Assembly: GCA_029168955.1 (NCBI GenBank)
Contig: JAPDOI010000270.1
Span: forward strand, 62,001 to 126,000
From: Aplectana chamaeleonis
Taxonomy: Eukaryota > Nematoda > Chromadorea > Rhabditida > Cosmocercidae
Direction of reading: 5' to 3'
Length of the DNA: 64,000 nucleotides
The position numbers were made by a program, and so were the translations under genes. The notes under the pieces were generated by a model. The model had not been told where the DNA came from and searched no databases. It worked only from the letters and a program-made list of their open reading frames with translations. Of this stretch, positions 20,670 to 32,200 are shown piece after piece (the stretch's first letter is position 1; the number at the start of each line of letters is the position of its first letter).

Positions 20670-22555
20670 GAGTGGTGCTTCAGGTGATGTCATCACGTCG
20701 TCATACAAAGTGCATGGAGTTCAGTCAGATCTGACTGAGTGATTCAGCTTATCTTGTTTGTTGCTGACATTCTTTACTCAGCCTAGGTCGCTATCCTACA
20801 ACACGCACGTCTGAAATACGTGCGGCTCGTCTGAATTCTTCTCAGAACATGGATTCAGTTAGGCTAAACTAAAATTTTCGCCGGCTTTATTACGGGCCAT
20901 TGTGAAGACGTGCAACAATGATATTATCCCGCCACTGTCGTCCGCACGGAAGCTCCCTTGTAAAATACTGAGTCTTTTGTGCTTTAAAAAAATAAGAGGA
21001 AGTTTCAAAGCCGATTTCCAATACACCTCGATGAATCCTCAGGGATTAAGTTGAGAAGGAATATATAAAACGGTGTCCTGCGGCACGTAGGCGCTGCTTT
21101 ATTAAAAAGCCTGTATTGTAAAATTCAAAGAAAGTGTCTTCTCGACGATAAAAGTGGTCGTTCCCGAGGAGTTACTTGAGGTCACTGCCCAGAACCAGAA
21201 TCCGAAGCTCCGGTAACTATGATTTTGAACGATATGGAATCGCCGTTTTAAACTCTTGTACGCTCTATCGATGTCAAGCGCTCTCTTTGATCCCTTGCGT
21301 CTCATTACTTCAAGGGTGGAGCGTCAAGGATGGATATAATCAAAAAAAACTTTTCAGAATGTATGAAAGTCTTAAACGGACAGCTCCGGCTGCTTTAAGA
21401 TGCACACTGGATATGTGAGGAAACAACACATTAGGAGGAAAAACGTTGGGGCACAGATTAAGTAATGACAAACTGGAGAAAACACTCGTTTATCACTTGA
21501 AATTTGGCAACTGTACAACGGTTTTGATGTTTATTACTGCAGAGAGCTTATTCGGGCACAAAGCGTTAATGAAGAAAAGGAAGATTCAAACGAAAGGGTT
21601 TGCCCTCATCATTACGAAGGTTTCAGCGCGATAGATCTCCGTATGGGTATGTGTTGTTGTTTGAAGAAGGAGCAGTCACTGATTTGCGTACAGCCTTTAT
21701 AGTCAGAAACAACTCCGCATAAATTATAGCCCGCAATCTAGTCGTCCCGCCATTCACTACAAACTGCATTCTAGCATTTTGTTATTCCTTCGCGTCGATT
21801 TCTTTCTGAGAGAGTGTCATAAACATTTATACTATATTGCATATTAAATATTTCTGTACGCTGTTGAAAGCTAAACGCAACAGAGGTCTCCTTAGGTTGG
21901 ACGACTTCTCTTAATTCAAGTGAACTACTAATAATCTAAATAAATCAGTAAAGGGAGCGAAAACTTCATTTTCACTGAACTGTGGACCATAATATTACAT
22001 ATCTAACTAGCATCTGTCATAAAACCACTTATACTAAGCCTTAATACCACACCGAAGTTGACCTTTCCACCACTGAAGAGGGCACGTATTTTGCGTGAAA
22101 ATAATGGCAGCCGATTGGAGAGCTAAACAACAGATGGTCCCAGAAACCTCCGCTGTAAATTAGACGAGAAGCCGAGGGCGACTTTTTCAGTGACGTAAGG
22201 CTATTGCACTGTCATGAGTTTTTCTGCTTGCAAACGTCGTGTACTGATAAGTGTTTGTCTTTCTTTTGAACAGAGCTCATGTTTCGGAACCTCTGTCAAC
22301 GACATTGAACACTGAGACCTAGTGCTACCATAACTCCGATTTGTAGGATCAGAGAACAGGCTGCTAGAATGTGGTAACAAGGGATGGGGTCACCATGACC
22401 GACACTAAACACAATTAGACCCGAAGGAAGGAGTCCACTCGCTTAGGCGGACAAATATGTAGGAGGAGGGCCAACAAAAATCACACTTAGCAATAATATT
22501 CAAAACAGAAGCTAACTCTTTCGAACGATTGAAAGAATTTTCAAGTATGGAGCTC
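20670..22555. other. No gene recognised
   Basis: About 1.9 kb without a recognisable motif. The frames at 21176-21418 and 21446-21634 are adjacent on the plus strand and lysine-rich toward the end, but I could not assign them or find supporting splice sites. Confidence 0.35.
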
Positions 22556-22559
22556 AAAA

Positions 22560-22830
22560 ACACTAAAGTAGGGGAGTTTTTACTTATAAATACTAGGAAA
22601 TAGGAAAGAATAGGAATGAAGCCAAGTGAGAGCAGCGAATTTGAGAAACTGTATGACTCTATACAAATCCGTCTCAGAGATTATTGTATGATAATTGAAA
22701 CCGTGGGAACAATGGAATACGTATGTCGATGTTGTGTAGCAGGAGTGGTGGTTGATGCACACAGGCAAATATTTTGAAGGTGTTGCGTGACAAATTCCGT
22801 CCCACACAGATTTCAATTCTAAGGGTGGAA
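22560..22830 (-). repeat. Dispersed repeat family H, minus orientation
   Basis: The reverse complement aligns to 27690-27990, sharing CACCACTCCTGCTACA, ATTATCATACAAT and CTGAGA. The common translated words (NHHSCY, NYHT) come from the repeat, not from a gene. Confidence 0.6.
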
Positions 22831-23399
22831 ACTTATCGAAAGCTAAAGATTGAACTTGCTTTTGTAATGTACTAAGAGACTAATCAATTAACATCCTATG
22901 GTCTAACTAACGGCCTCTCATATGAAAAGGCAGTTAAACAAACGATGGTTTTTTGAACAGATTCACCATACAATTCCGCGAAAAAACAAAATCGAAAATA
23001 AACAAATAATCATAGGGCTGCCATAATGTTGACTTTCTATTCTATCATTTACTCAAGGGGACTGAAGCACTGTTGCCTCGGACGAATTATAGCCCTACTC
23101 CGCTTATAGTAACGTCGTAAGTTTTCAGTGAATCTGGGCTATCCGGGTTTAGCAGAGCAACATTCACCAGCAATGGAAACTGCATTCCATGTGAACAAAA
23201 ACATTTGGTTCAGAAGTCCCAAAGCAAAGAGTCGTGCTTTATACAGTCGACACTAGAAAGCACTGCGACTGGTACTAAACATTTGCGTTTATATTATATG
23301 TGTCATAATATAGCCGATTTGTACGCAAAACCGCTGTGCTCAGACTGGTTTCAATCCTGCATAGCACCGCTTTCCGAGCGCCGTTACGTTGTGGAAGGT

Positions 23400-23495
23400 C
23401 TTGAGAGCGGCGCTAAGGTCTCGGAGGTTGGGTGCGATAAAGCGTTTCCCTAGGGAGGGATAGTGCTGGTAGAGTCTCGCCTGTAGCAAAGCGTT
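23400..23495 (+). repeat. Diverged tRNA-like repeat copy
   Basis: GAGAGCGGCGCTAAGGTCTC and GGTGCGATAAAGCGTTTCCC, then TGCTGGTAGAGTCTCGCC, align with the right arm of the foldback elements at 9600-9710 and 42585-42675. The B-box word is damaged (GGTAGAGTCTCG). Confidence 0.6.
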
Positions 23496-23693
23496 TTCTC
23501 TTAACATTGTGGTAGGTATTTTCAACCAGTTCCGACACAGTCCAACCCCAGAGACAAATTCTTCAGCCATCCTGATGAGTGGTTTGAGGTTAAAAGTAAG
23601 TATAACCCACAAATATTTCCACTGAGTAATAGTCACAGTAAACGACAGCTCAAAATTGATCTTCAAAATCGAAGCTATCATTTGTAAATTCGA

Positions 23694-23938
23694 AGAAAAT
23701 TATTCGAAAATTCGAAATTCGAAAAATATAATTTTCGAGCTGATTCGAAAATTTGAAATTCGAAAAAATAGATTTTCGAATGTATTCTCAAATTTGAAAT
23801 TCGAAAAATTCGATTTTCGATTGTATTCGAAACTCTGAAGTTCGAAAAAATAAGTTTTCGATTTTATTCGAAAACTTGAAATACGAAAATTTCCGTTTTT
23901 GAATGTATTCGAAGGTTCGAAATTCGAAAATTTTAACA
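23694..23938. repeat. Tandem repeat rich in TTCGAAA, about 42-bp unit
   Basis: Five to six diverged units, each of the type TTCGAAA-TTTGAAATTCGAAAAA followed by ATTTTCGATTGTAT. Both strands give Phe/Glu/Asn/Lys-rich open frames because the unit lacks stops; these are not proteins. Confidence 0.78.
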
Positions 23939-24059
23939 CTTTTGCCCAAGTATAATAGACGCACTATCAACAATGCAAATATAGCTCAAAATTTCATGCT
24001 CAAGTCCCCCGTTTTAAAGGTTCAATAAATAGTTGTAACTTTTTGTAACTTATATAACA

Positions 24060-25130
24060 AATGACCCATGCTACCTGTCTTTCGGAGATGGAAAAACCAG
24101 AACTACGTGCCCTGAAGATCGCATAAGTGAGCAATCGCAAGATCGTAAAGATACGTAGGAGTTCATCAAGAGTGTCGCCAGGTATCTGCGCGATCCTGAT
24201 TGCTATGAGAAAAAGGCGAAGTCCGATAGTCCAAAGAAGCTGTCTGCCCAAGATGTTCGTCGTGTGGGTCGGCTTGTTTCCAACTTGACTCTAACGACCT
24301 CCGAAGTTCGAGCTGAATTGTCGACTATTGTCTCAAAAACGACTGTCTGGAAGACCAATCCACAAAATAGAAACATCGTATATCGTCGTCTCCGACCTGC
24401 CCCAAACCTCACTGACACTCACAAGGCAGCACGGTCTACAGTTCGCTAAGAGGAGCATGGCGACGGACTGGTCCAAGGTGAGTTTGAGCTTTTTTTCAGG
24501 TCACACTGAAACAATTTTTTTGAAAATTGGTGTTTAGGTGATATTTTCCAACGCAAAGAAATTTCACATGCATGGTCTTGATGAATATGACTACTACTGG
24601 AGGGATCTCGGAAGGAACCCCATGTTCTTCAGCAAGCGGAACTCAGGAGGTGCTACTGTCATGGTTTGGGTGGCTTTCTGCAGCGACAGCATTTTGAAGA
24701 TTGCGTTAATTTTCACTTATATGGACTTTGCTGGGTATATGGACTTTGCTGAGTACCATCTCATGCTCAGATGCCACCTCTTGCTTTTCCTCACACTGCA
24801 GGATGGAGGGGAGCTTGTTTTCCTACAAGAAAACGCGTCACTCTACCTGAGTTGGTTGACAAAGGCGTGGTCTGAGGAGAGTAAGGTAAAGTGTATGGAT
24901 TGGCCTGCGTGTTCTTCCGATCTTAATCCCATGGAGAATGTCTGGGTATGCTGGTATGTGGCATTTATGGTCAACCCCTAACGTACGCAAACGCCGAAGA
25001 CCTCAAGGCAGCAATCATCCGTCCCTGGGCCCGCTTGTACGTTCAGACTTTCGGAGGTTGGTAGATCGCGTTTATGAAGTAATTAACATAAATCTGCTGC
25101 AAAACGTGACTGCGTACAAACTGTAAAAAA
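24060..25130 (+). mobile_element. Degenerate Tc1-like element
   Basis: Tc1-family transposase motifs in order: helix-turn-helix words (SNRKIVKI at 24130, KKLSAQDVRRVGRLVSNLT at 24235-24290), DWSK at 24468-24479, KKFHMHGLDEYDYYWRDLG, FFSKRNSGGATVMVWVAF, LVFLQENASLY and DLNPMENVW near 24920. The first catalytic Asp (FSDE in the family) is Asn (FSNA) and the second (QQDNA) is Glu (LQENA), while the final Glu of NPME is kept. Frame changes and stops occur before 24250 and after 24950. Bases 24480-24537 look like an intron (GTGAGT to TTTAG) joining DWSK to VIFS. The terminal repeats could not be placed. Confidence 0.82.
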
Positions 25131-25139
25131 TGCTGTGTT

Positions 25140-26315
25140 TGAGGTTCAAGACCAAAATAACCTGATGTTCTCACTTGAGACACTGAGATGTTGTACACTT
25201 GAGTTACTGGGCGCGACGAGTTTAGTGGTAATGATATCTTTTGCAACCGATCACATTCGGATCGGATAACGACGTATTAGAATGCGCATCTAAACTTGTG
25301 AAACGCACTGTAGCAGCCCTGTGATTATTTCATTTTTGATAATGTCGTAATTGTATGGTAACTTTGCTTAAACACCATCGTTTGTTCAACTGCCTTTTCA
25401 TGTGAGAATTCGCCGCTTAGACCACACGATGTCAACTGATAACTCAGAATGATTTGCGAACGGAAGTTCAATCTAAGCAATCCGGTAAGTTTTCAACCCT
25501 GCTAAATGGAATTTTTGTGGGACGGAATTTATCGCGGAACACCTTCAAAATACTTACTTGTGTGCACCAACAGGGCTCGGCGTGAGGTGTGATGTATCAC
25601 AGAGGGGGGTCGGACCCATCGACATTCGGTGGGACGGGGGTCGGACCTTCGGTCAAGCAAGAACCAAGATGGACTTCTATCAGGGCGGGGGGGGGGGTTG
25701 AGAGCCATCCTTCAGTATAAAAAAATCACGGCAAAATTAGATCACAATAAGAGGTCAAAATAAAACTGGAGATCATACTGAGAGAGCAAAATGAGACAGG
25801 AGATCAAAAAAGAAACTGAATAGTGAGAATCAACTGCGAAAAAACAAATGAGGCAAGAAATGAAATGGAGAATATAAAAATAAGGCAGGACCACACAAGA
25901 AGAGCTTACAATTCACTGGTGATGAAGCATGCAAGGCAATAGACAACAGTGGCATGGCCATCGTTAATGACTCTGACATGGAGAAGGAGTCGTGGCCAGG
26001 TGAAGTGTGTCACCGAAGCGCTCCTGGATATGGCAGCAGCAGTGGTGTGGAGTATTCGCTGTCATTGAGATCATTACAAGCGAGAGGACTAACCTGTCAA
26101 CAAAATGTCCCAGATGTTCTGGAATTTGGTAATCGAAGATGCATTTTCAGGCGATTTAGGATTCATGGGCTCGAACCCGCTAAAAGTGGAAAATTTCGCA
26201 ATTCTGAGAAATAATGGATAGTTGACTGTTTGAGAAGAGCATTGTTCACTGTTATATCTCTTGCAATTTACTCCACGAAATTGACTCGTGTCCAAGATGC
26301 GATATTGCCTGAAGC
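25140..26315. other. No gene recognised; family H traces and poly-G
   Basis: Bases 25540-25720 share GTGTGCACCAACAGGG-type and GGGGGTCGGACC words with family H, followed by a run of about ten G near 25690. The rest is unassigned. Confidence 0.4.
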
Positions 26316-26317
26316 AT

Positions 26318-27539
26318 AGGATTTTTATGCCCTGAGGGCACATGAGTGCGGTCGCGGGCGTGGAACCCACATTTTGAATACGAATGTCTGCATGTGAACA
26401 AGCACTCAAAATTTTATGAACGCAGCTTCAAGCCGGTGGGCTAGGTGGGTGGAGCCTGTTTTCAAGCCCTAAGGGCACATAGGAGCGGTTTCAGGCATAA
26501 GAACCACATCTAGTAATTGGCTATACGGATTTGAAAACGCACCCAAAATTTCATGGCCACAGCTTTAAGCCGAACAGCGCTACATATGGTGGGCGGAGCC
26601 TGTTCTCATGCCCTTAGGGCACATTGGTGCGGTTTCGGGCATGAAAACCAAATTTGGTAATTGGCTGTTCAGATGTGAAAACGAAACCCAAATTTCATGG
26701 ACGAAGCTCTAAGCCGAACAGCGCTACATAGGGCGGGCGGAGCCTGTTTTCATGCCCTGACGGCACATAGGTGCCGTTTCGGGCAAGGAAACCACGTGTA
26801 ATAATTGGCTGCCCGGTTCTGAAAACGCACTCAAAATTTCATGTACGCAGCTATAAGCCGAACAGCGCTACATAGGGTGGGGTCTATGAAAAAATCGATA
26901 GCTGTGAAATATTTACTAGTATTTAACGAATTTCGAATTAGGGAGTTTCGCGTTGCTACAACGTGCGGGAAACCTAGTCACGGGCCCAAGTAATGGATTT
27001 CATTCTTTTAACCGGTTAAAAACGGTCTTTGAAGACCCATTTTTAGGTGTGATACAATCGATTGTATCACACCTAGATCCATACAAAATCGATTGTGTCA
27101 CACATAAAAATAGGTCTTCAAAGACCGTTTTTAACCGGTTAAAATGAAATTGTTACTTGGGTCCGTGACTAGGTTTTCCGCACGTTGTGGCAGCGCGAAA
27201 CTCCCTAATTCAAATTTCGTTAAATACTTGTAAATATTTCATAGCTATCGATTTTTTCATTCGCCCCACCCTATGTAGCGCTGTTCGGCTTAAAGCTGTG
27301 GCCATGAAATTCTGGCTGCGTTTCCACATCTTGATAGCCAATTACTATACGTGGTTTTCATGCCCGAATCCGCACCTATATGCCCTCAGTACATGAAAAC
27401 AGGCTCCGCCCACCCTATGTAGCGCTGTTCTGCTTAAAGCTGCGGCCATGAAATTTTGGCTGCGTTTTCACATCCGGATAGCCAATTACTACACCTGATT
27501 TTCATGCCCGAATTCGCACCTATGTGTCCTCAGGGCACT
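26318..27539. mobile_element. Large palindromic element with 144-bp subterminal tandem units
   Basis: The left arm carries about four tandem units with an exact 144-bp period: GGAGCCTGTT at 26451 and 26595, and GCGCTACATA with TACATA at 26581, 26725 and 26869. The right arm carries two inverted units with the same period (CTATGT at 27271 and 27415). Between them lies an inner palindrome (about 26880-27265) with GGTTAAAAACGGTCTTTGAA and, near the centre, GATACAATCGATTGTATC. It has no coding content and resembles foldback-type transposons in layout, though the family is unknown to me. Confidence 0.8.
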
Positions 27540-27689
27540 AATCAATGTTCAGCCATTGAAAAAATATTTGATGCCATTGTCGCAGGAGAGTTGTTTTTGT
27601 CTGCTTTCGTGGAAAACAATTGTTTATTGCATCATTAGAATTAATTGATACAATCGATGCATCAATGTAGTCTTGATCTAAAAATTCGT

Positions 27690-27990
27690 TCACTATAAAA
27701 AATATGCGAAGTGTGGGCCTCCCCCCCCCCCCGGTCGTCGCAATCACTTTTTCCCATGGGGAGGGGGCTGAGCAAATAGCTTGACTTGGGTGGGGGGTCG
27801 GACCAATGTTGGGTTGAATCACACCTCGCGCCGTAGCCTGTGCACCAACCACCACTCCTGCTACATTGCGTCGATATTCCATTCTTCTCACGATTGCAAC
27901 TATCATACAATGATCGCTGAGAGGGATTGGTATAAAGGAATACAACTTCTCAGAATACATTCCTTCATTCCCCGCTTCATTTCTATTCAG
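27690..27990 (+). repeat. Dispersed repeat family H, plus orientation
   Basis: Counterpart of 22560-22830, with a C run of 13 at about 27720-27732 and TCATACAATGATCGCTGAGA. The long minus-strand frame at 27538-28101 runs through it and is not a gene. Confidence 0.6.
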
Positions 27991-28375
27991 TATGTATGGA
28001 GGATAGATACGTGAATTAGCAAGAGCATTTCTTTGTTTCGGCCACAGCCCAGGTGTTTGTTTTTCATAAGCAAATAGGATATATTTAATGATACCGTTCA
28101 AGCTGTGAAATTAATGAAAGCAATCGATTATGTGAGTGTGGAAACGATAACTTACAGCTAAATCACATCTGATTCGGAGAAGTGATCTATACACCAAAGA
28201 GTATACTGAATAGAAAGAGTCACTAGTTAGAGATGTCCACAAATGCACCATGTTCCATTGCCTCGGGCTACACATAGTTCGGATTGAGAAAGGCTGGTCG
28301 ACTGGAGATTGCTCCCTATTAGCTAGTAGAGTGACATTACACTGACCAATGTAATGATGTCGATAAGCTATCCTA

Positions 28376-28660
28376 AAGTGGGCTCGAATGAGAATCGCGG
28401 TTCACGCGGTCGGAGTGCCTGGCAGCCGGCCGTCGCATGCGTCGCTCTCGGACGAGTGTTGGATTCAACGACGGCCACCCCCCTCCCCCGTCTGCAGAGC
28501 TGATTGATCGGCGCAGTGCTTGCTGCCAGCCGGTGCCGGCCCCGTTCGTAGTTCATGGCGGTGGGGATGTTTCGCATGCTCGTCCGAGAGCGGCGAACGT
28601 GGCGGCCGCCTGCCACGCACGCCGGCCGCATGGGCCGCCATTCTCATTCGGACACACCTT
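28376..28660. mobile_element. MITE family K, copy 1
   Basis: About 285 bp. The ends AAGTGGGCTCGAATGAGAAT and the inverse ATTCTCATTCGGACACACCTT continue into GCGGCC-rich subterminal inverted sequence and CTCTCGGACGAG/CTCGTCCGAGAG. Flanking TAA/TTA is compatible with a 3-bp target site. Other copies are at 44126 and 63611. Confidence 0.72.
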
Positions 28661-28689
28661 ACGTGTCAGAACACTTCTACGATATTTGA

Positions 28690-28985
28690 GTAGCAAACAG
28701 TGTGCGGTCTCTAACCAACCAACTCAGACTTCTTCGGCTTACTCTGCGGATTCAAAAGCAGTTTTCGCGGCTTTTTTTGATAGTGTCTTCACGGTGGCCT
28801 ACCATTTACCAGCTTTTAACCGATTTTCACTGGGAAGACTGCCCTTCAGATTCACTCCAGACTTTATTAACGATCTTCAGCCATCGCGTTGCTGAACGCG
28901 ATATGAGTCGGATTGTGAGGTGTATATGTTTATCCTGTGGTTCGTCGCTGGATGCTGCAGCCCCAGATTCAGAGCAGTGGTGAAT
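28690..28985 (+). other. Open frames without recognised product
   Basis: Two overlapping plus-strand frames end at 28895 (ending FINDLQPSRC) and 28983. No motif, paralogue in the window or convincing splice border was found. The segment lies just 3' of the srab stop on the opposite strand. Confidence 0.2.
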
Positions 28986-29101
28986 GAGTGGTCACAAAGA
29001 ACACAAGAAAACCTGTGAATGTCATTCATGTACATAGAGCACGCACAAATGCTTCTTCGAAAGTGAAATTTCTCCCATAAATTACATTATTCAAATAGAC
29101 G

Positions 29102-29269
29102 TCACTTTTTGCCGTGGTTCCACATTTTGTTGTAAGCACTAAAATATTGATCTTTCTCGTTGTCCACTTGTTGTCCCAGCGTTCTCAGTTTTGATGTCCT
29201 CAGTTGCTTGGATCTCCGTATAATGAACCAGAGCAGAATAGGAGACACCACAGTGGAGTACGGCACAAT
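29102..29269 (-). CDS. srab exon 7: TM7, tail and stop
   Basis: Acceptor GTTTGCAG/ATTGTG, phase 0. It encodes 55 residues: IVP-PY-like start of TM7 (IVPYSTVVSPILLWFIIRR), a basic segment, and DQYFSAYNKMWNHGKK before TGA at 29102-29104. Confidence 0.87.
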   Translation of the reverse strand: MVPYSTVVSPILLWFIIRRSKQLRTSKLRTLGQQVDNEKDQYFSAYNKMWNHGKK

Positions 29270-32200
29270 CTGCAAACACCATTCGCAGTTTCACTAATTT
29301 GTCTCCCACAGGGCAAAAGTTTGATTAATGATATTAGCAAGGCCTGCTTGTAGAAAACGCAACCTGGGATCACAGGAATCAAGTTAAGGCTAAACGACTT
29401 GGTCTATGATATATTTCTGTCCCAGGCGCGTCGCTGTTTTCAGATCTCAGAGAAGGATCGCAGTGCGGCGCGATTGTGTGCACGGCAATGCTATCATCGT
29501 GTGATCAGGCATCGAGTCGCTAACCTGCGAGGTACAGGAACTTTATAAGACGATTGTGTCTGAAAGTGCTGCTACCTAAGCATACGACGCGACCAAATTG
29601 ATGTGAGAGATTTTAATTCGCGTCGCATTGCAATCGCACTCTGAAAGAGGTTTTAGCCGCAGGTCTGCTTCTGATCAAAATTCAAGTTTCCCAACGGGGC
29701 CAGCCGTTGAGAACGGCGGCACGCCCAAGGCAGAACTATACGACCTTACTAGTGACGCTGGGGTTCATTTCGTTAAAGGCAGTGTCCACGATAAAAACCA
29801 TGTCTAATTTTTTGGTGGAGATCGTTAGCTGCGGGGCCTAGCGCAACGTTAACGTTAAGAAAAACTAAGAAAATTGAGCTTGGAACGGTCCCCTACGGCC
29901 CCAAAGTTGGACACTCGTCAGCCCGTCACACCCAGATGCACTTTCAACGCCCACCGACGTGAACAAATGAATGCTCGAGATTGTGAAATGAGCGATGATT
30001 TCCGATTAATAGCCCCTTCTTCCCTTCATTCTCAACTTCTCTCTTTACTCAGGTCAGCTCGCATTCATCGGCTGCAAGAGACGGAAGTTACAAGCCTCGG
30101 ACAACTCGTCCACCATGTTTCCTTAGCTCAATCTTTGAGGGAGCATAAGGCATCTTTCATAGTCCTCACCGCAAGCGCGGCACGCGCGTGACGCGCGGGA
30201 CGAGCGGTGGACTGTGAAACTTTTCACCGCGCGGGACGAGCGGAAAACCACTATGAAATCTCCAGCGGCACCGCCATGGCGGTGCGGGTAAAAGCCGGGC
30301 CTCAACTGGGACTTCTACAGAAATTCCTGGCTTGCATTTGCGTATGCGGTGGCGCAGGATAGTCCCAGAATTATTTATGTTGGAGTGAACTCAAATCGAG
30401 AAGCAATTATTGATTGAAACGGTAATACCGCCACGGCGGTTTGGGCGGCGCTGCTATGGCGGTGCTGATGGACTATGAAAGTTCTTACCGGGCGTCCCAC
30501 GCGTGAAGCGCGATAAGAACTTTCATAGTCCACCGCCCCTCCCGCGCGTGCCGCGCTTGCGGTGAGGACTATGAAAACTCCGTTCCCAGAAGGTCTTGTA
30601 CGATTCCAAAAACATCATTGGAATCAGCATGAGACCGTCTTCAAGATAGGCAAAAGAGCAAAAAAAAAAAAGATTTTCATCGTAAACACTGTCTTTAACC
30701 ATTTGAAGCTTGCTTCATGCCGGGATCATGTTTCCAGCGACGGGCGATGCGACACACTCCTTACCATCAGTAAAGACAGGAAATCGATATACCTCATATG
30801 CACTGTCGCTGGTCGCGAGAAGTACTAGGGGGACTAGAAAGAGATGTCGTCTTTTCCGCTAGGTGCAAACACATATATTTTAACGAGTCTTAACATTTAA
30901 TCAATGATGTATTCCCCAACATTGTCGAAAACCCTTCGCCATTTAGTGAGTAAATTTTCAATTCCCGATCGATAAAAAATAATTTGTTTAACGGTAAATT
31001 ATCTAGAGATGTCATTCAACTTTGCGAATCTTTGCCACTTACAAAGTGTTGCAGCGCTCGGAATAAGTGGAAGTTCGATGGTGCAACATCTGGCGGATAT
31101 GGTGGATGAGGCAGCACCTCCCACCCCAACTCATTAGTTTTTTCTAGAGTTCGCCTTAGACAGCGCGGACTTCCATTGCCATGTTGGAGAATGAGTTTGG
31201 GTTGACAAACGCTGGCCACTTTTGAATTGAAGATTGATTGATAATTTTCGCTGTAGAGGCCCGTATAACAGTTTGTCCCGGTTTCAGAAATTGAAAATGA
31301 TCAATTTCGCGAAGACCACCAAATACACAAAAGCGCAATTTTGGTCTGTAAACCTGGCCTTCCTTGGGTGGTGTATCAAGGTTGGTCAAGACTGATCGAC
31401 AATTCCTTAATGGTCTGTGACGGAATTGCGTCCCCCGCGCCCTTACCACATCGTAGTCTAACGCTGGTGGTCTCCTGATCGACACGAGTAGGTAAGGTCA
31501 AAAAATACCCGATTCCAACTGGGAGAACCACCTTCTGCATTCACGAATGTCCAAGGCATTGGGGAAAACATCGCAAATGTTTTAGCAGTAAAGGTTGCGG
31601 TACTTCCCTTGTGAAACTCGAAAAGCATGCGATGGCGGATGTGTGCCTCTTCTGGTATTTGGCTGGCCATCCTACCCAGATTTTCAGAAAATCGTAATAC
31701 AGTTGGCTGTGAGTAAAAAAGGCACTATAACCACACGATGTATTTGGCACGCCACTGAACCAAACTAGGAGCTGATAATTGACAATCAACTACTGACATG
31801 CGCACAAACGGCATTACTTTCCGGTCCCCCTAATATGATCTCGGCCTCACTGAGCTACAGCTGACGCTGGCCTCAGCGGCACTCCACTCATGTTGGTGAA
31901 AACGGTCGGTGCTGCGTTTTATCAATGACTCATTACAAAAAGTGGTCACAAAAACCACTAATAATTTGGCTTTCATGGAGCGAAGGAACCATATGCTCAT
32001 AGCTAGGCTGTTGTCAGACATGAACAACTAGAACAAAGTACGAAGGTGGGCTGCATATTGGACATGATGCGTTTGAATACAGAAATTTTCGAAGCCGAGA
32101 GGACCCAGAATTAAAAAAAATGATTGGCGGCAGGTCAGTTGAATTTATAACGATCTCCGCAAAAGAAAAACAGCTCAAAGTCGCTGTTTCCCTAAAAAGG

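Noticed and set aside
23694..23973. Phe/Glu/Asn-rich proteins on either strand
   Set aside because: Both are products of the TTCGAAA tandem repeat.
27538..28101. 187-codon minus-strand open frame
   Set aside because: It runs through the poly-C tract and dispersed repeat H, whose other copy gives similar words in another context; no motif or splice support.
28437..28895. 152-codon plus-strand open frame as one gene
   Set aside because: The first two thirds is MITE family K; only the last third (28690-28895) is non-repetitive, and it is listed as unassigned.
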